Of a stretch of DNA of 64,000 nucleotides, positions 33,117 to 42,917 are shown in pieces. The stretch covers positions 186,001 through 250,000 of the forward strand of contig JAEZTQ010000017.1 of NCBI GenBank assembly GCA_023443625.1. The letters run 5' to 3'. The position numbers and the translations under genes were made by a program. The notes under the pieces were generated by a model. The model worked only from the letters and a program-made list of their open reading frames with translations, was not told the DNA's origin and searched no databases. Numbering within the stretch: position 1 is the first letter of the stretch; each line of letters opens with the position of its first letter. Origin of the DNA: Bacillota bacterium. Its GTDB lineage: Bacteria > Bacillota_A > Clostridia > Lachnospirales > Lachnospiraceae.

Positions 33117-35408
33117 GTGGAAGAAAAAAGAGATTTATGTATTGATGATATGGAGGTTATTAGGCCAGCTACCTTTGTGCCTGCGGACTTTACCTCACCG
33201 GACATCCTTTACAAAGAATTAATCGATAAAATACGAAGCTATCATCCTTCCGCTGATATCTCCATGGTTGAGAAGGCCTATCAGATTGCACTGGATGCAC
33301 ACAAGGAACAACTTCGAAAATCAGGTGAGCCTTATATTATTCATCCTTTATGTGTGGCAAATATACTTGCTGAGCTGGAGTTAGATAAGGAGAGTATTAT
33401 TGCAGGTATACTCCATGATGTGGTAGAGGATACGATTCTCACCATAGATGAGATAGCAGAGACGTTCTCAGATGAAATTGCACTACTTGTAGATGGAGTT
33501 ACCAAGCTGACACAATTAAATATGGATAAGGTAGAGCTACAGGCTGAAAACCTTAGAAAGATGTTCCTGGCAATGGCTAAGGATATTCGTGTCATACTAA
33601 TTAAGCTAGCTGACCGTCTTCATAATCTGCGAACCTTAAAATATGTACCTGCTGATAAGCAAAGAGAAAAAGCAAGAGAGACCATGGAAATCTATGCACC
33701 AATTGCGCAGAGATTGGGTATTAGTAAGATAAAAATTGAACTGGACGATTTATCCCTTAAATATCTTGAACCAGAGGTTTATAAAGATCTAGCAGAGAAA
33801 ATTGCAACCAAAAGAAGCGAGAGACAGGCATATATTGACGATATTGTTAACGAAGTGAGAAAGCATATTATTGATGCGGGAATAGAAGCAAAAGTCGATG
33901 GCAGGATCAAGCATTTCTTTAGTATTTATAAGAAGATGGTGAATCAGAATAAGACTTTAGAGCAGATTTATGATTTATTTGCTGTTCGGATTATTGTTGA
34001 TTCCCTAAAGGATTGCTATGCTGCTCTTGGTGTTATCCATGAGATGTTTAAACCTATTCCAGGGCGTTTTAAGGATTATATTGCTATGCCCAAGCCTAAT
34101 ATGTACCAATCTCTTCATACAACCTTGATTGGGCCAAAGGGTGCGCCCTTTGAGATTCAGATTCGTACTTATGATATGCATAGAACTGCTGAATACGGTA
34201 TAGCTGCCCATTGGAAGTACAAAGAAGGGCAGGATAGCCAAGGGCAGAATGTAAATGCCGAGGAAGAGAAGCTTACATGGCTTCGTCAAGTTCTGGAATG
34301 GCAACGAGACATGTCCGATAATAAGGAATTCTTAAGTTTGATTAAGAATGACTTTGACTTATTTTCAGATAGTGTTTATGCCTTTACTCCCACAGGAGAT
34401 GTAAAAACTCTACCTGCTGGTTCCAACCCCATTGATTTTGCTTATAGTATTCATAGTGCTGTGGGTAATAAGATGGTAGGTTCCAGGGTGAATGGTAAAT
34501 TAGTACCCATTGATTATGTAATTCAAAACGGTGACCGTATTGAGATTTTGACTTCACAGAATTCCAAAGGACCCAGCCGTGACTGGCTTTCCATTGTTAA
34601 GAGTACCCAAGCCAAGAATAAGATTAACCAATGGTTTAAAAACGAATTGAAAGAAGACAATATTACCAGAGGCAAGGAATTAATGACCGCCTATTGTAAG
34701 GCAAAGGCTATTACTATCAGTGATCTTTTAAAGCCGGAATTTATGAATGTTGTAATGCGCAAATATGGCTTTAGGGACTGGGATTCCGTTCTAGCTGCCC
34801 TGGGTCATGGTGGTTTGAAGGAAGGGCAGATAGTTAATAAGCTGCTTGAATTATATAAGAAGAAGTACAAAAAAGAAATTACCGATGAGAATGTTCTTGA
34901 TACTATCTCTGAATTTAAGGAAAAGACACCACATAAGAAATCTAAGAGTGGTATTGTGGTTGAAGGTATACATGATGTTGCGGTTCGTTTCTCAAAATGC
35001 TGCAGCCCTGTGCCTGGTGATGAAATTGTTGGCTTTGTTACCCGGGGCAGAGGAGTATCCATACACCGAACAGATTGCATTAATGTGATTAATGTTCCTG
35101 AAGAAGACCGGGTACGCTTAATTGATGCGGAATGGAATGTAGCTCTGGATGGAAATAGTTCAGAGGGTGTTTATAGTGCAGAAATCAAAATTTATGCAAA
35201 TAATCGCACCGGTGTATTGGTGGATGTATCCAAAGTATTGACAGAGAACAAGATTGATGTGACTTCAATGAATGTTAGAACCAGCAAGCAGGGAACGGCA
35301 ACAATCAGCATTGGATTTGAAATCAAAGGAAAAGAGCATTTAAATGAAATCATTGCTAAAATTCGCAATGTGGAAAGTGTTCTTGATATTGAACGTACTG
35401 CGGGTTAA
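33117..35408 (+). CDS. relA: Bifunctional (p)ppGpp synthetase/hydrolase
   Basis: This 763-residue Rel protein has an intact HD hydrolase domain (HPLCVANILAEL, AGILHDVVEDT), a synthetase domain (GRFKDYIAMPKPNMYQSLHT near residue 325), a TGS domain (VYAFTPTGDVKTLPAGSNPIDFAY) and a C-terminal ACT domain (GVLVDVSKVLTENKIDVTSM). It makes and degrades the stringent-response alarmone. The start codon is GTG after AAAGGTGGTG. The next gene, a hydrolase, follows after 43 bases. Confidence 0.97.
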   Translation: MEEKRDLCIDDMEVIRPATFVPADFTSPDILYKELIDKIRSYHPSADISMVEKAYQIALDAHKEQLRKSGEPYIIHPLCVANILAELELDKESIIAGILHDVVEDTILTIDEIAETFSDEIALLVDGVTKLTQLNMDKVELQAENLRKMFLAMAKDIRVILIKLADRLHNLRTLKYVPADKQREKARETMEIYAPIAQRLGISKIKIELDDLSLKYLEPEVYKDLAEKIATKRSERQAYIDDIVNEVRKHIIDAGIEAKVDGRIKHFFSIYKKMVNQNKTLEQIYDLFAVRIIVDSLKDCYAALGVIHEMFKPIPGRFKDYIAMPKPNMYQSLHTTLIGPKGAPFEIQIRTYDMHRTAEYGIAAHWKYKEGQDSQGQNVNAEEEKLTWLRQVLEWQRDMSDNKEFLSLIKNDFDLFSDSVYAFTPTGDVKTLPAGSNPIDFAYSIHSAVGNKMVGSRVNGKLVPIDYVIQNGDRIEILTSQNSKGPSRDWLSIVKSTQAKNKINQWFKNELKEDNITRGKELMTAYCKAKAITISDLLKPEFMNVVMRKYGFRDWDSVLAALGHGGLKEGQIVNKLLELYKKKYKKEITDENVLDTISEFKEKTPHKKSKSGIVVEGIHDVAVRFSKCCSPVPGDEIVGFVTRGRGVSIHRTDCINVINVPEEDRVRLIDAEWNVALDGNSSEGVYSAEIKIYANNRTGVLVDVSKVLTENKIDVTSMNVRTSKQGTATISIGFEIKGKEHLNEIIAKIRNVESVLDIERTAG

Positions 35409-35451
35409 TGCTCAAGTGCTTTCATGGAATATCGTAGAGTGGAGGATTTAT

Positions 35452-36099
35452 ATGACGAACTTAAAGTTGAAGGTATTAGTTCTTGGGGTATTTCAAACAA
35501 ATTGTTATATCATCAGTAATGCTGATACCAAGGAAGCAATCGTAATAGATCCGGCAGATAATCAAGAGAAAATAGAAGAATATTTAAAAGCAAATGACCT
35601 GGTGTGTAAAGCAATACTTCTCACACATGGTCATTTTGACCATATATTAGCTGCCGAGAGTTTAAAGGGCATAACAGCAACAAATATCTATGCCCATGAA
35701 GATGAAGTAGAGTTATTAAAGGATCCTAATTTAAATTCTTCAGCTCGTGTTCGAAGAGAATGTACCCTTGTTCCCGATATCTTATTAAAGGATCAGGAGA
35801 TGTTAGAGCTGGCAGGCTTTAAGATAAGAGTCATCCATACCCCGGGTCATACATCCGGTGGAACTTGCTACTATTTTCTTGGTCATGCCATACTAATTAG
35901 CGGGGATACCCTCTTCTTAGAGTCCGTAGGACGATCAGATCTTCCAACGGGAGATGGTAAGTTATTGATTAAATCTCTTTTGGATAAAATTATGACTCTG
36001 GAGGATGGGGTTAAGGTTTATCCCGGACATGGAGAGGCAACAACCATTGGCTATGAAAGAGATCATAATATCTATCTGGCACATAATCCCTTTTACTAG
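35452..36099 (+). CDS. MBL-fold metallo-hydrolase (glyoxalase II-like)
   Basis: The protein of about 215 residues has the metal-binding motif THGHFDH near residue 63, HTPGHTSGG near residue 130 and SGDTLFLESVGRSDLP, with YPGHGEATT near the C-terminus. These are the marks of the YqgX/GloB-like group. A longer upstream frame exists, but GGAGG before ATG 35452 and the homologous start decide this one. It commonly sits behind relA in Lachnospiraceae; its physiological substrate is not certain. Confidence 0.92.
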   Translation: MTNLKLKVLVLGVFQTNCYIISNADTKEAIVIDPADNQEKIEEYLKANDLVCKAILLTHGHFDHILAAESLKGITATNIYAHEDEVELLKDPNLNSSARVRRECTLVPDILLKDQEMLELAGFKIRVIHTPGHTSGGTCYYFLGHAILISGDTLFLESVGRSDLPTGDGKLLIKSLLDKIMTLEDGVKVYPGHGEATTIGYERDHNIYLAHNPFY

Positions 36100-36114
36100 A
36101 GTGCAGGAGCAAAA

Positions 36115-37641
36115 ATGATTATTATTTATTTAACTGATTTGTCTTATGAAAATGATGTATATCCATTGGTGAAAGCCTTTTATCCACAGGAGGTCATTAA
36201 GTTTTTAGAAGAAAGCCCAAGGACTGATCGGGATAAAAGGATACAAAATACGCAGGATATGCTAGAAACCTCTCATAAATCCTTAGAAGATATAGTAGAT
36301 AAAGAACTTCATATCAAATTCTTGGAGGGGCAGGTTGACATTTCCCTTCATGAGAATGGAGCCAGAGTAATTAGGGACAAGGCAGTTCTTGCTTCTAATT
36401 TATCAAAGCTTCAATATAAGAATTCCATGAAGAGAATACTATATGGAATATTGTCTAAAGCTTCGGGTAGGGAACTACCCTGGGGTATCCTTACAGGGAT
36501 ACGACCTACCAAGATAATATGTGAGATGCTAGAGCATGGGGAAGAAGAAACCCCTATATATCATATGATGAAAACAGAATATAATTGCTCAGATGCAAAG
36601 ATAGATTTAAGTATTAAAATAGCCAGAAGAGAATTGGAATTACTAAATAAGATGGATTATCAGAAGGGTTATAGCCTCTATATTGGGATTCCCTTTTGTC
36701 CCACCACCTGTCTATATTGCTCCTTCACCTCCTATTCAATCTCTAAGTTATCCAATTTAGTAGAGGGATATCTGGATGCACTAGAGAAAGAGATCAGATA
36801 TGGAGCCACCTGTTTTCCAGATAAGAAATTGACAACAGTATATTTTGGAGGTGGAACACCAACAACCTTGTCCCCTAAACAGCTTGACCGATTACTAAGA
36901 CTTGTAAGAGAAAATTATGATTTTACCTATGTACAAGAATTCTGTGTAGAGGCTGGCAGGCCCGATAGTATTACCAAGGATAAATTGGCTGTTCTTAAAA
37001 AATGGGGTGTGAATCGTATCTCAATCAATCCCCAGAGTATGCAGCAGAGGACCTTGGATTTAATCGGTAGAGAGCATAGTGTTAGGGAGGTTAAAGAAGC
37101 CTTCTATCTAGCGAGAGAAACAGGACATGATAATATTAATATGGATATCATACTTGGCTTACCTGGAGAGACCTTAGAGGATGTGAAAGATACCTTAAAT
37201 CAGATTAAAGAGTTAAATCCAGAAAGTCTTACGGTTCATACCCTAGCGTTAAAACGAGCAGCAAGGTTAAATATAGAGAAGGAAGAATATGATGCACTCA
37301 AGGCTTCTGGGGTTACAAATATGTTGGAAGAGACCTTTACCTTTACAAAAGAGAATGATTATCTCCCCTATTATCTCTATAGACAGAAGAATATGGCAGA
37401 TAATCTTGAGAATATCGGTTATTCCAGATATGGGAGAGAAGGTCTTTATAATATATTGATTATGGAGGAAAAACAGACTATACTTGCACTAGGAGCGGGC
37501 GGAATGTCAAAGTTCGTCTTTCATAATGAAAATCGCATTGAGAGAGTGGATAATGTGAAGAGTGTGACAGACTACATCAATAGAATAGATGAGATGTTAT
37601 TAAGAAAGCAAAACTTCTTAAAAGCAAATCCACAGCTATAG
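36115..37641 (+). CDS. hemZ: HemZ-like coproporphyrinogen III dehydrogenase (radical SAM)
   Basis: The 508-residue protein has the radical SAM cluster motif IPFCPTTCLYCSF near residue 195, TVYFGGGTPTTL, and the HemN/HemZ-type segment GREHSVREVKEAF. The 180-residue N-terminal extension with LPWGILTGIRPTKI is characteristic of HemZ. Family members are annotated for oxygen-independent porphyrinogen oxidation, but many anaerobes lacking haem synthesis keep the gene, so the true substrate may differ. It lies between the hydrolase and hisS. Confidence 0.9.
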   Translation: MIIIYLTDLSYENDVYPLVKAFYPQEVIKFLEESPRTDRDKRIQNTQDMLETSHKSLEDIVDKELHIKFLEGQVDISLHENGARVIRDKAVLASNLSKLQYKNSMKRILYGILSKASGRELPWGILTGIRPTKIICEMLEHGEEETPIYHMMKTEYNCSDAKIDLSIKIARRELELLNKMDYQKGYSLYIGIPFCPTTCLYCSFTSYSISKLSNLVEGYLDALEKEIRYGATCFPDKKLTTVYFGGGTPTTLSPKQLDRLLRLVRENYDFTYVQEFCVEAGRPDSITKDKLAVLKKWGVNRISINPQSMQQRTLDLIGREHSVREVKEAFYLARETGHDNINMDIILGLPGETLEDVKDTLNQIKELNPESLTVHTLALKRAARLNIEKEEYDALKASGVTNMLEETFTFTKENDYLPYYLYRQKNMADNLENIGYSRYGREGLYNILIMEEKQTILALGAGGMSKFVFHNENRIERVDNVKSVTDYINRIDEMLLRKQNFLKANPQL

Positions 37642-37682
37642 CATTGAAGCAAATCCACAATAATAATTAATGGAGGAATATA

Positions 37683-38927
37683 ATGATTACACAGAGACCG
37701 AAAGGAACTCAGGATTGGTATGGTTCTAATATGCACAAGCGAACCATTATTGAGGCAAAGGCGCGAAAGATATGTAAGGCCTATAATATTAAGGAGATTA
37801 TCACACCAGCCTTTGAACATACGATATTATTTCAGAGAGGTGTTGGTGAGACAACGGACGTTGTGCAAAAAGAAATGTACACCTTTGAAGATAAAGGAAA
37901 CCGCAGCATAACTCTGAAGCCGGAAGGCACTGCAGGAACAGTACGTGCTTATTTGGAAAATAGTCTCTATGCAGAGAGTCAGCCCACGAAATTATTCTAT
38001 TTTACTCAAGCATTTCGTTATGAAAATCCCCAGAGCGGAAGGCTTCGTCAGCACCACCAGTTTGGTATAGAGTTTTTTGGTTCCTCCAGTCCTATGGCAG
38101 AAGTAGAATTAATTACTCTCCTCACTGAATTTATGAAGGATTTAGGGCTTAAGGATGTGAAGCTACACATCAATAGCATTGGTTGCGGTCACTGTCGTAA
38201 GACTTATAATGAGGCATTATTAAACTTTTTGAGACAACATGAAGATAAATTATGTTCTACTTGTCGTGAAAGAATGCAAAAAAATCCCCTTCGTGTCATA
38301 GACTGTAAAGTTCCCACTTGTAAAACAATTATTAAGGATGCACCAAGAACGATTGAGTATCTTGATGAGGAATGTAATAACCATTTTGAAGAGCTGCAAA
38401 ATTTACTTACAGAACTCTCTATTCCCTATGAAATTGATACAGGAATAGTAAGAGGTTTGGATTACTATACAAAGACTGTTTTTGAGTTTGTTAACAAAGA
38501 TGGATTAACGGTATGCGGTGGCGGAAGATATGATAATCTCATACACGAAGTGGATGAAAAGCAGAATATTCCAGCAGTAGGATTTGGTTTTGGTATAGAA
38601 CGTATTATTAATGCTCTTGCGGCAGAAGGTGTAGAGCTTGAAGCAGAACCTCAGGTAGAGCTTTATGTGGGTATTCTCGGCAATGATGCAAAAGCCTCCG
38701 CTTACAAGTTGGTACAAGAGCTTCGCAGAGGCGGTGTGATTACAGAGACAGATTATATGGACCGAAGTGTTAAGGCTCAGATGAAATATGCCAACAAGAT
38801 TAATGCAAAAAATACAGTAATCATTGGGGCTGATGAAATAAAAAATAATATAGCTTATGTAAAGAATATGGAAACTGGGGAACAGACAGAAATCACCCTG
38901 GACAAAATCACTCAACTATTTTTCTAA
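37683..38927 (+). CDS. hisS: Histidyl-tRNA synthetase
   Basis: The 414-residue class II synthetase opens with [10 protein letters not shown], has motif 2 within [20 protein letters not shown], and the histidine-binding [13 protein letters not shown] and GGGRYDNLI. The C-terminal anticodon-binding domain is intact. It charges tRNA-His. GGAGG lies before the ATG. No T-box leader is visible upstream. Confidence 0.97.
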   Translation: MITQRPKGTQDWYGSNMHKRTIIEAKARKICKAYNIKEIITPAFEHTILFQRGVGETTDVVQKEMYTFEDKGNRSITLKPEGTAGTVRAYLENSLYAESQPTKLFYFTQAFRYENPQSGRLRQHHQFGIEFFGSSSPMAEVELITLLTEFMKDLGLKDVKLHINSIGCGHCRKTYNEALLNFLRQHEDKLCSTCRERMQKNPLRVIDCKVPTCKTIIKDAPRTIEYLDEECNNHFEELQNLLTELSIPYEIDTGIVRGLDYYTKTVFEFVNKDGLTVCGGGRYDNLIHEVDEKQNIPAVGFGFGIERIINALAAEGVELEAEPQVELYVGILGNDAKASAYKLVQELRRGGVITETDYMDRSVKAQMKYANKINAKNTVIIGADEIKNNIAYVKNMETGEQTEITLDKITQLFF

Positions 38928-39029
38928 TCGTGTAATGTTTAATAGCGAAATAAAAGAAGAATAAAGGATTTGAGAATATAATAGCTTAAGAAAAGGCGCA
39001 TAAAAGCAGCGCAGAAATGAGGATAAAGT

Positions 39030-39332
39030 ATGGTAAGACATATGGTGGCTTGGAATTATGCCGATGGTTTTTCTGTGGAAGAGAATTTACAACATTCCCA
39101 AGTAATGAAAAGAGAGCTGGAGAATTTAAAGGATTTAATTCCCGGTATTGTCTCAATACAGGTATTTTATAATCAAGTGGATACTTCAGAGGCAGATATT
39201 GTCTTAGATTCTGTCTTTGAAAGTGAAGCAGCATTAAAGGCGTATACTATACATCCTGAACATGTTAGGGTGGGCACCAATTATGTGAAGCCCGTTGTGA
39301 AAAACCGTAAATGTATTGACTTTTATTTATAA
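39030..39332 (+). CDS. Dabb (stress-responsive A/B barrel) family protein
   Basis: The 100-residue protein starts MVRHMVAWNYADG and has the Dabb pattern: strand, helix with LENLKDLIPGIVSIQVF, and DIVLDSVFESEAALKAYTIHPEHV with the conserved HPxH. Dabb proteins form dimeric barrels; roles range from stress response to polyketide cyclisation. Its place between hisS and aspS gives no functional hint. Confidence 0.88.
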   Translation: MVRHMVAWNYADGFSVEENLQHSQVMKRELENLKDLIPGIVSIQVFYNQVDTSEADIVLDSVFESEAALKAYTIHPEHVRVGTNYVKPVVKNRKCIDFYL

Positions 39333-39496
39333 ATGGTTGTAAATTGATCAACCCTATTCCTGGTCTGTCTGGGGATTTATTAGCTCCCTTGTGGATAAAT
39401 ACTTTATTTTAATAGATACCTGTGGACAGATTATATAAAAAGACTTAAAATATTCTAAAAGTATGCAAGACAAAGATGAAGGAGAATATAGAAGCC

Positions 39497-41299
39497 ATGG
39501 CTGAAACGATGAAAGGTTTACACAGAAGCCACAGATGTACCGAGATTTCCAATAAGAATATCGGTGAAACAGTAACTTTAATGGGCTGGGTACAAAAGAG
39601 TAGAAATAAAGGCGGCATTATCTTCGTTGATATGCGGGACCGTTCCGGTCTGATGCAGATAATATTTGAAGAGGGAGATGTAGGCAGTGCAAATTTTGCT
39701 AAGGCAGAACATCTTAGAAGTGAATTTGTTATAGCTGTAGTTGGTAAGGTTGAAGCTCGTTCCGGTGCAGTGAATGAGAATCTTGCAACTGGCGATATAG
39801 AAATTAGAGCAAGAGAGCTACGTATCTTATCAGAGGCTGAGACCCCACCCTTCCCAATTGAGGAGGCTTCTAAGACGAAGGAAGAATTAAGACTAAAATA
39901 TCGTTATTTGGATCTTAGAAGACCTGATCTTCAAAAGAATATCATTCTTAGAAGTAAGGTAGCTAATGTAACACGTCACTTCCTTGAAGGAGAAGGCTTC
40001 TTAGAGATTGAGACACCAATGCTAACTAAGAGTACTCCTGAGGGAGCCAGAGATTATCTGGTGCCAAGCCGTGTACATCCAGGCAATTTCTATGCATTAC
40101 CCCAATCACCACAGTTATTTAAACAATTACTTATGTGTTCCGGTTACGATCGCTATTTCCAAATCGTAAAATGTTTCCGCGATGAGGATCTTCGTGCAGA
40201 CAGACAGCCGGAATTTACCCAGATCGATATGGAATTATCCTTTGTAGATGTAGACGATGTAATTAATGTGAATGAGCGTTTACTTTATAAGATGTTTAAA
40301 GAGAGTATTGGTATTGATATACCCTTACCAATTCAGAGAATGACCTATGCTGAAGCTATGGATCGTTTTGGCTCTGATAAACCGGATATTCGTTTTGGTT
40401 TAGAGTTAAAGAATGTATCTGAGGTTGTGAAGGACTGTGGTTTTGCTGTATTTACAGGAGCCTTAAGTAATGGTGGTTCTGTTCGTGGTATCAACGTGGT
40501 TGGCCAAGGAGATATGCCAAGAAAGAAAATCGATGCTCTGGTTAATTTTGCTAAAGACTACGGTGCAAAAGGCTTAGCTTACTTAGCAATCGAGGCAGAC
40601 GGTTCCTTTAAATCCTCCTTCGCTAAATTCATGACAGAGGAAGAGTTAAAAGCCCTTGTTGCTGCTATGGAGGGTAATCCTGGAGACTTATTATTATTTG
40701 CCGCAGATGAAGACGATACAGTGTTTGCAGTACTTGGTGCTCTTCGTATAGAGCTTGCTAAGAATCTTGGTTTACTTCGTAAAGATGATTATAAATTCCT
40801 CTGGGTTACTGAATTCCCCTTATTAGAGTACTCTAAGGAAGAAGGAAGATATACAGCTAAGCATCATCCCTTTACCATGCCTATGGAAGAGGACTTAGCC
40901 TTGTTAGATACGGATCCTGGTAAAGTAAGAGCTAAGGCTTATGATATTACCTTAAATGGAACAGAAATTGGCGGAGGCTCCGTAAGAATATTCCAGAGTG
41001 ATGTTCAAGAGAAGATGTTTGAGGTTCTTGGGTTTACGAAGGAAGCAGCCTATGAGCGTTTTGGTTTCTTGCTCAATGCTTTCAAATATGGGGTTCCTCC
41101 TCATGCTGGCTTAGCTTATGGACTAGATCGTCTTGTTATGCTTATGGCACAAGAGGATAGTATCCGTGATGTAATTGCTTTCCCTAAAGTAAAAGATGCA
41201 TCCTGTTTGATGACGGATGCTCCTAATATTGTAGATGATAAGCAGTTAACAGAGTTAGGAATTGGGATTACCCTAGAGGAAGAGAGAACCAATGAGTAA
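39497..41299 (+). CDS. aspS: Aspartyl-tRNA synthetase
   Basis: The protein of about 600 residues has an N-terminal OB fold (GETVTLMGWVQKSRNKGGIIFVD), class II motif 2 (FRDEDLRADRQPEFTQID), a bacterial GAD insertion, and motif 3 (GLAYGLDRLVMLM). It charges tRNA-Asp, possibly also tRNA-Asn if the organism uses the indirect route. AAGGAGA supports the ATG at 39497; an ATG at 39476 lies in front of that site and is less likely. It overlaps the next gene by 8 bases. Confidence 0.96.
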   Translation: MAETMKGLHRSHRCTEISNKNIGETVTLMGWVQKSRNKGGIIFVDMRDRSGLMQIIFEEGDVGSANFAKAEHLRSEFVIAVVGKVEARSGAVNENLATGDIEIRARELRILSEAETPPFPIEEASKTKEELRLKYRYLDLRRPDLQKNIILRSKVANVTRHFLEGEGFLEIETPMLTKSTPEGARDYLVPSRVHPGNFYALPQSPQLFKQLLMCSGYDRYFQIVKCFRDEDLRADRQPEFTQIDMELSFVDVDDVINVNERLLYKMFKESIGIDIPLPIQRMTYAEAMDRFGSDKPDIRFGLELKNVSEVVKDCGFAVFTGALSNGGSVRGINVVGQGDMPRKKIDALVNFAKDYGAKGLAYLAIEADGSFKSSFAKFMTEEELKALVAAMEGNPGDLLLFAADEDDTVFAVLGALRIELAKNLGLLRKDDYKFLWVTEFPLLEYSKEEGRYTAKHHPFTMPMEEDLALLDTDPGKVRAKAYDITLNGTEIGGGSVRIFQSDVQEKMFEVLGFTKEAAYERFGFLLNAFKYGVPPHAGLAYGLDRLVMLMAQEDSIRDVIAFPKVKDASCLMTDAPNIVDDKQLTELGIGITLEEERTNE

Positions 41300-41573
41300 G
41301 GAAATATCTTTACTTATCACGGGTTATATTGTAATCATGAGTCTCCTTGGATTTATCCTAATGGGAGTGGACAAAGAAAGAGCAAAGAGAAAAGCTTACC
41401 GAATTCCCGAACGCACCTTATTTGTGGTAGCCTTTTTAGGTGGAGGAATAGGAAGCTATGTGGGAATGTATGGCTTTCGTCATAAGACCAAGCATACCAA
41501 ATTCCTTCTGTTAATTCCCCTAGCAGCAATCCTTTATCTTCTTGTAATATTAAAAATATATAATTTTATTTAA
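41292..41573 (+). CDS. DUF1294 membrane protein
   Basis: The 93-residue protein has three hydrophobic segments and the DUF1294 signature: MGVDKERAKRKAYRIPERTL, then GGGIGSYVGMYGFRHKTKH. Function is unknown in the family. It overlaps the 3' end of aspS, so it is co-transcribed with it. Confidence 0.88.
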   Translation: MSKEISLLITGYIVIMSLLGFILMGVDKERAKRKAYRIPERTLFVVAFLGGGIGSYVGMYGFRHKTKHTKFLLLIPLAAILYLLVILKIYNFI

Positions 41574-41709
41574 ATTAATGGTCATTTGTATGATGGTTAG
41601 CTGAATTAATTCGGTGCTATCTGCAGATGACTTTTTTGTACAATTATGTAGTTTGTGGTGAAAAATTCCATAATAAATAGTATAATATAGTTATAACAGA
41701 ATAGTTTAA

Positions 41710-41868
41710 ATCAGAATCATTGCAAGTACATTGATGTGGCATGTTATATTTACCTTAGGTTACTATGATATGAAAACTATAGTTCAACATGAACTAGGTC
41801 ATGCTCTTGGTGTTGTACACTGTCATGAAGAACCTTTCAGCCATATGATACTGCTTCATACATATTAA
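41710..41868 (+). pseudogene. Fragment of a metzincin-like zinc metalloprotease
   Basis: A frame open from 41710 (first ATG 41734) to the stop at 41868 encodes about 50 residues containing VQHELGHALGVVHCHE. This is the HExxHxxGxxH zinc signature of matrixin/astacin-type peptidases, followed by SHMI, like the Met-turn region. No signal peptide or catalytic-domain N-terminus remains, and upstream stops occur in all frames. It seems to be the leftover end of a deleted gene. The rest of this 320-base interval shows nothing else. Confidence 0.65.
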
Positions 41869-41894
41869 TCTATCAGTAAAAGGAGGGGACAGAA

Positions 41895-42602
41895 ATGGGA
41901 AAAGTCAAATACGTAAAATTTATTTGCTTGATTTTTACTTTTGTCATTATGGTTTTTTGTTATTTTCTAGCGGGGCCAATGAAAAAGGATAAAAAAGAAC
42001 TTTCAATCTCCCATGCAGCATGGATCGGATACACAGCGGAGGATGCTATTAATAAAGCTGCAACAATTGTTCATGGTTTTGTTGTGGATAAATCTGAAAC
42101 GAGAGTGCATGAAGGATATACATCAGATGGGCAGCTAGTTCAAGAGTTTTACCGTGAGGTGACAATTCGTGTAGTTGACACAATAAAGGGGGAGGATGTT
42201 GGATTTGTGATATATTTGGAAATGGGAGGGGAAACGGATACACATATATACCAGGTAGATGGTTATCCCTATGTTGATAGTTCCGATGAGGTCATTCTTT
42301 TGCTTGATGATATAGGTGCCCTATTACATCCAAATGCTTTGCTAAAAGTAAAGGATGGTACCGTTACACCCCTAGGTCTTATGTGGCATGGGAATACAAA
42401 TATGAATAAATCAGACTGGAGTACTGTGGAAAGATCCTTAGAGGAGCTTTACATTGTAGCTGGCGAGGAACTTGCTGATATAGTTTCCTCTAGAGCGTCA
42501 AGCAGTGATGCTGAATATGCGGCGGTTCCTGTAGATATGTTTCTAAATATATTATCAAGTGAATGTGATAGGAGTGTTACCATAGTAACAAAGGAAGAAT
42601 GA
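41895..42602 (+). CDS. Secreted or membrane-anchored protein of unknown function
   Basis: This 235-residue protein has an N-terminal hydrophobic segment (residues about 8-26, VKFICLIFTFVIMVFCYFL) that could be a signal anchor. The rest is a beta-rich soluble domain with AATIVHGFVV, EVTIRVVDTIKG, VIYLEMGGE and DEVILLLDD. I do not recognise a family. It lies directly behind the metzincin fragment, so the two may once have formed an exported unit. AAAAGGAGGGG precedes the ATG. Confidence 0.72.
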   Translation: MGKVKYVKFICLIFTFVIMVFCYFLAGPMKKDKKELSISHAAWIGYTAEDAINKAATIVHGFVVDKSETRVHEGYTSDGQLVQEFYREVTIRVVDTIKGEDVGFVIYLEMGGETDTHIYQVDGYPYVDSSDEVILLLDDIGALLHPNALLKVKDGTVTPLGLMWHGNTNMNKSDWSTVERSLEELYIVAGEELADIVSSRASSSDAEYAAVPVDMFLNILSSECDRSVTIVTKEE

Positions 42603-42623
42603 GTTTGCATTTATATTATCTTG

Positions 42624-42658
42624 GTACCTTACCATGTCAAGTGGTAGGGTACTTTTTT
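42624..42658 (+). terminator. Rho-independent terminator
   Basis: GTACCTTACCA (42624-42634) pairs with TGGTAGGGTAC (42642-42652) with one G-U pair, followed by six T. It ends the transcript of the secreted unknown. Further on, CGGCAC and GTGCCG around 42744-42762 form a small hairpin of unknown role; nothing else is seen before the symporter gene. Confidence 0.8.
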
Positions 42659-42917
42659 GCCGTAGAAAATTACATCCTATAACGTAATAAATACTTATCA
42701 TGGGAACTTAATAAACATATATTATGCTCTACGCAATCCCCTCGGCACGAAGAATGTGCCGAAGCATACTCTTTGTTCTTGTTGATATTCAACAAAAAAT
42801 GAAATATTTCTGTTAAAGACTTGACAATCTATTCTTACTTTGCTAATATTGCTTTAAAGTACAGAACTTTAAAGCATTAAAGTGTCAAAGAATAAACTAG
42901 GGTGGAGAAGGTGCAAA

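Noticed and set aside
38505..38915. 136-codon minus-strand frame within hisS
   Set aside because: It is antisense to a conserved synthetase gene with no start signal.
39333..39496. T-box leader before aspS
   Set aside because: No T-box core sequence or specifier stem pattern was found here or before hisS.
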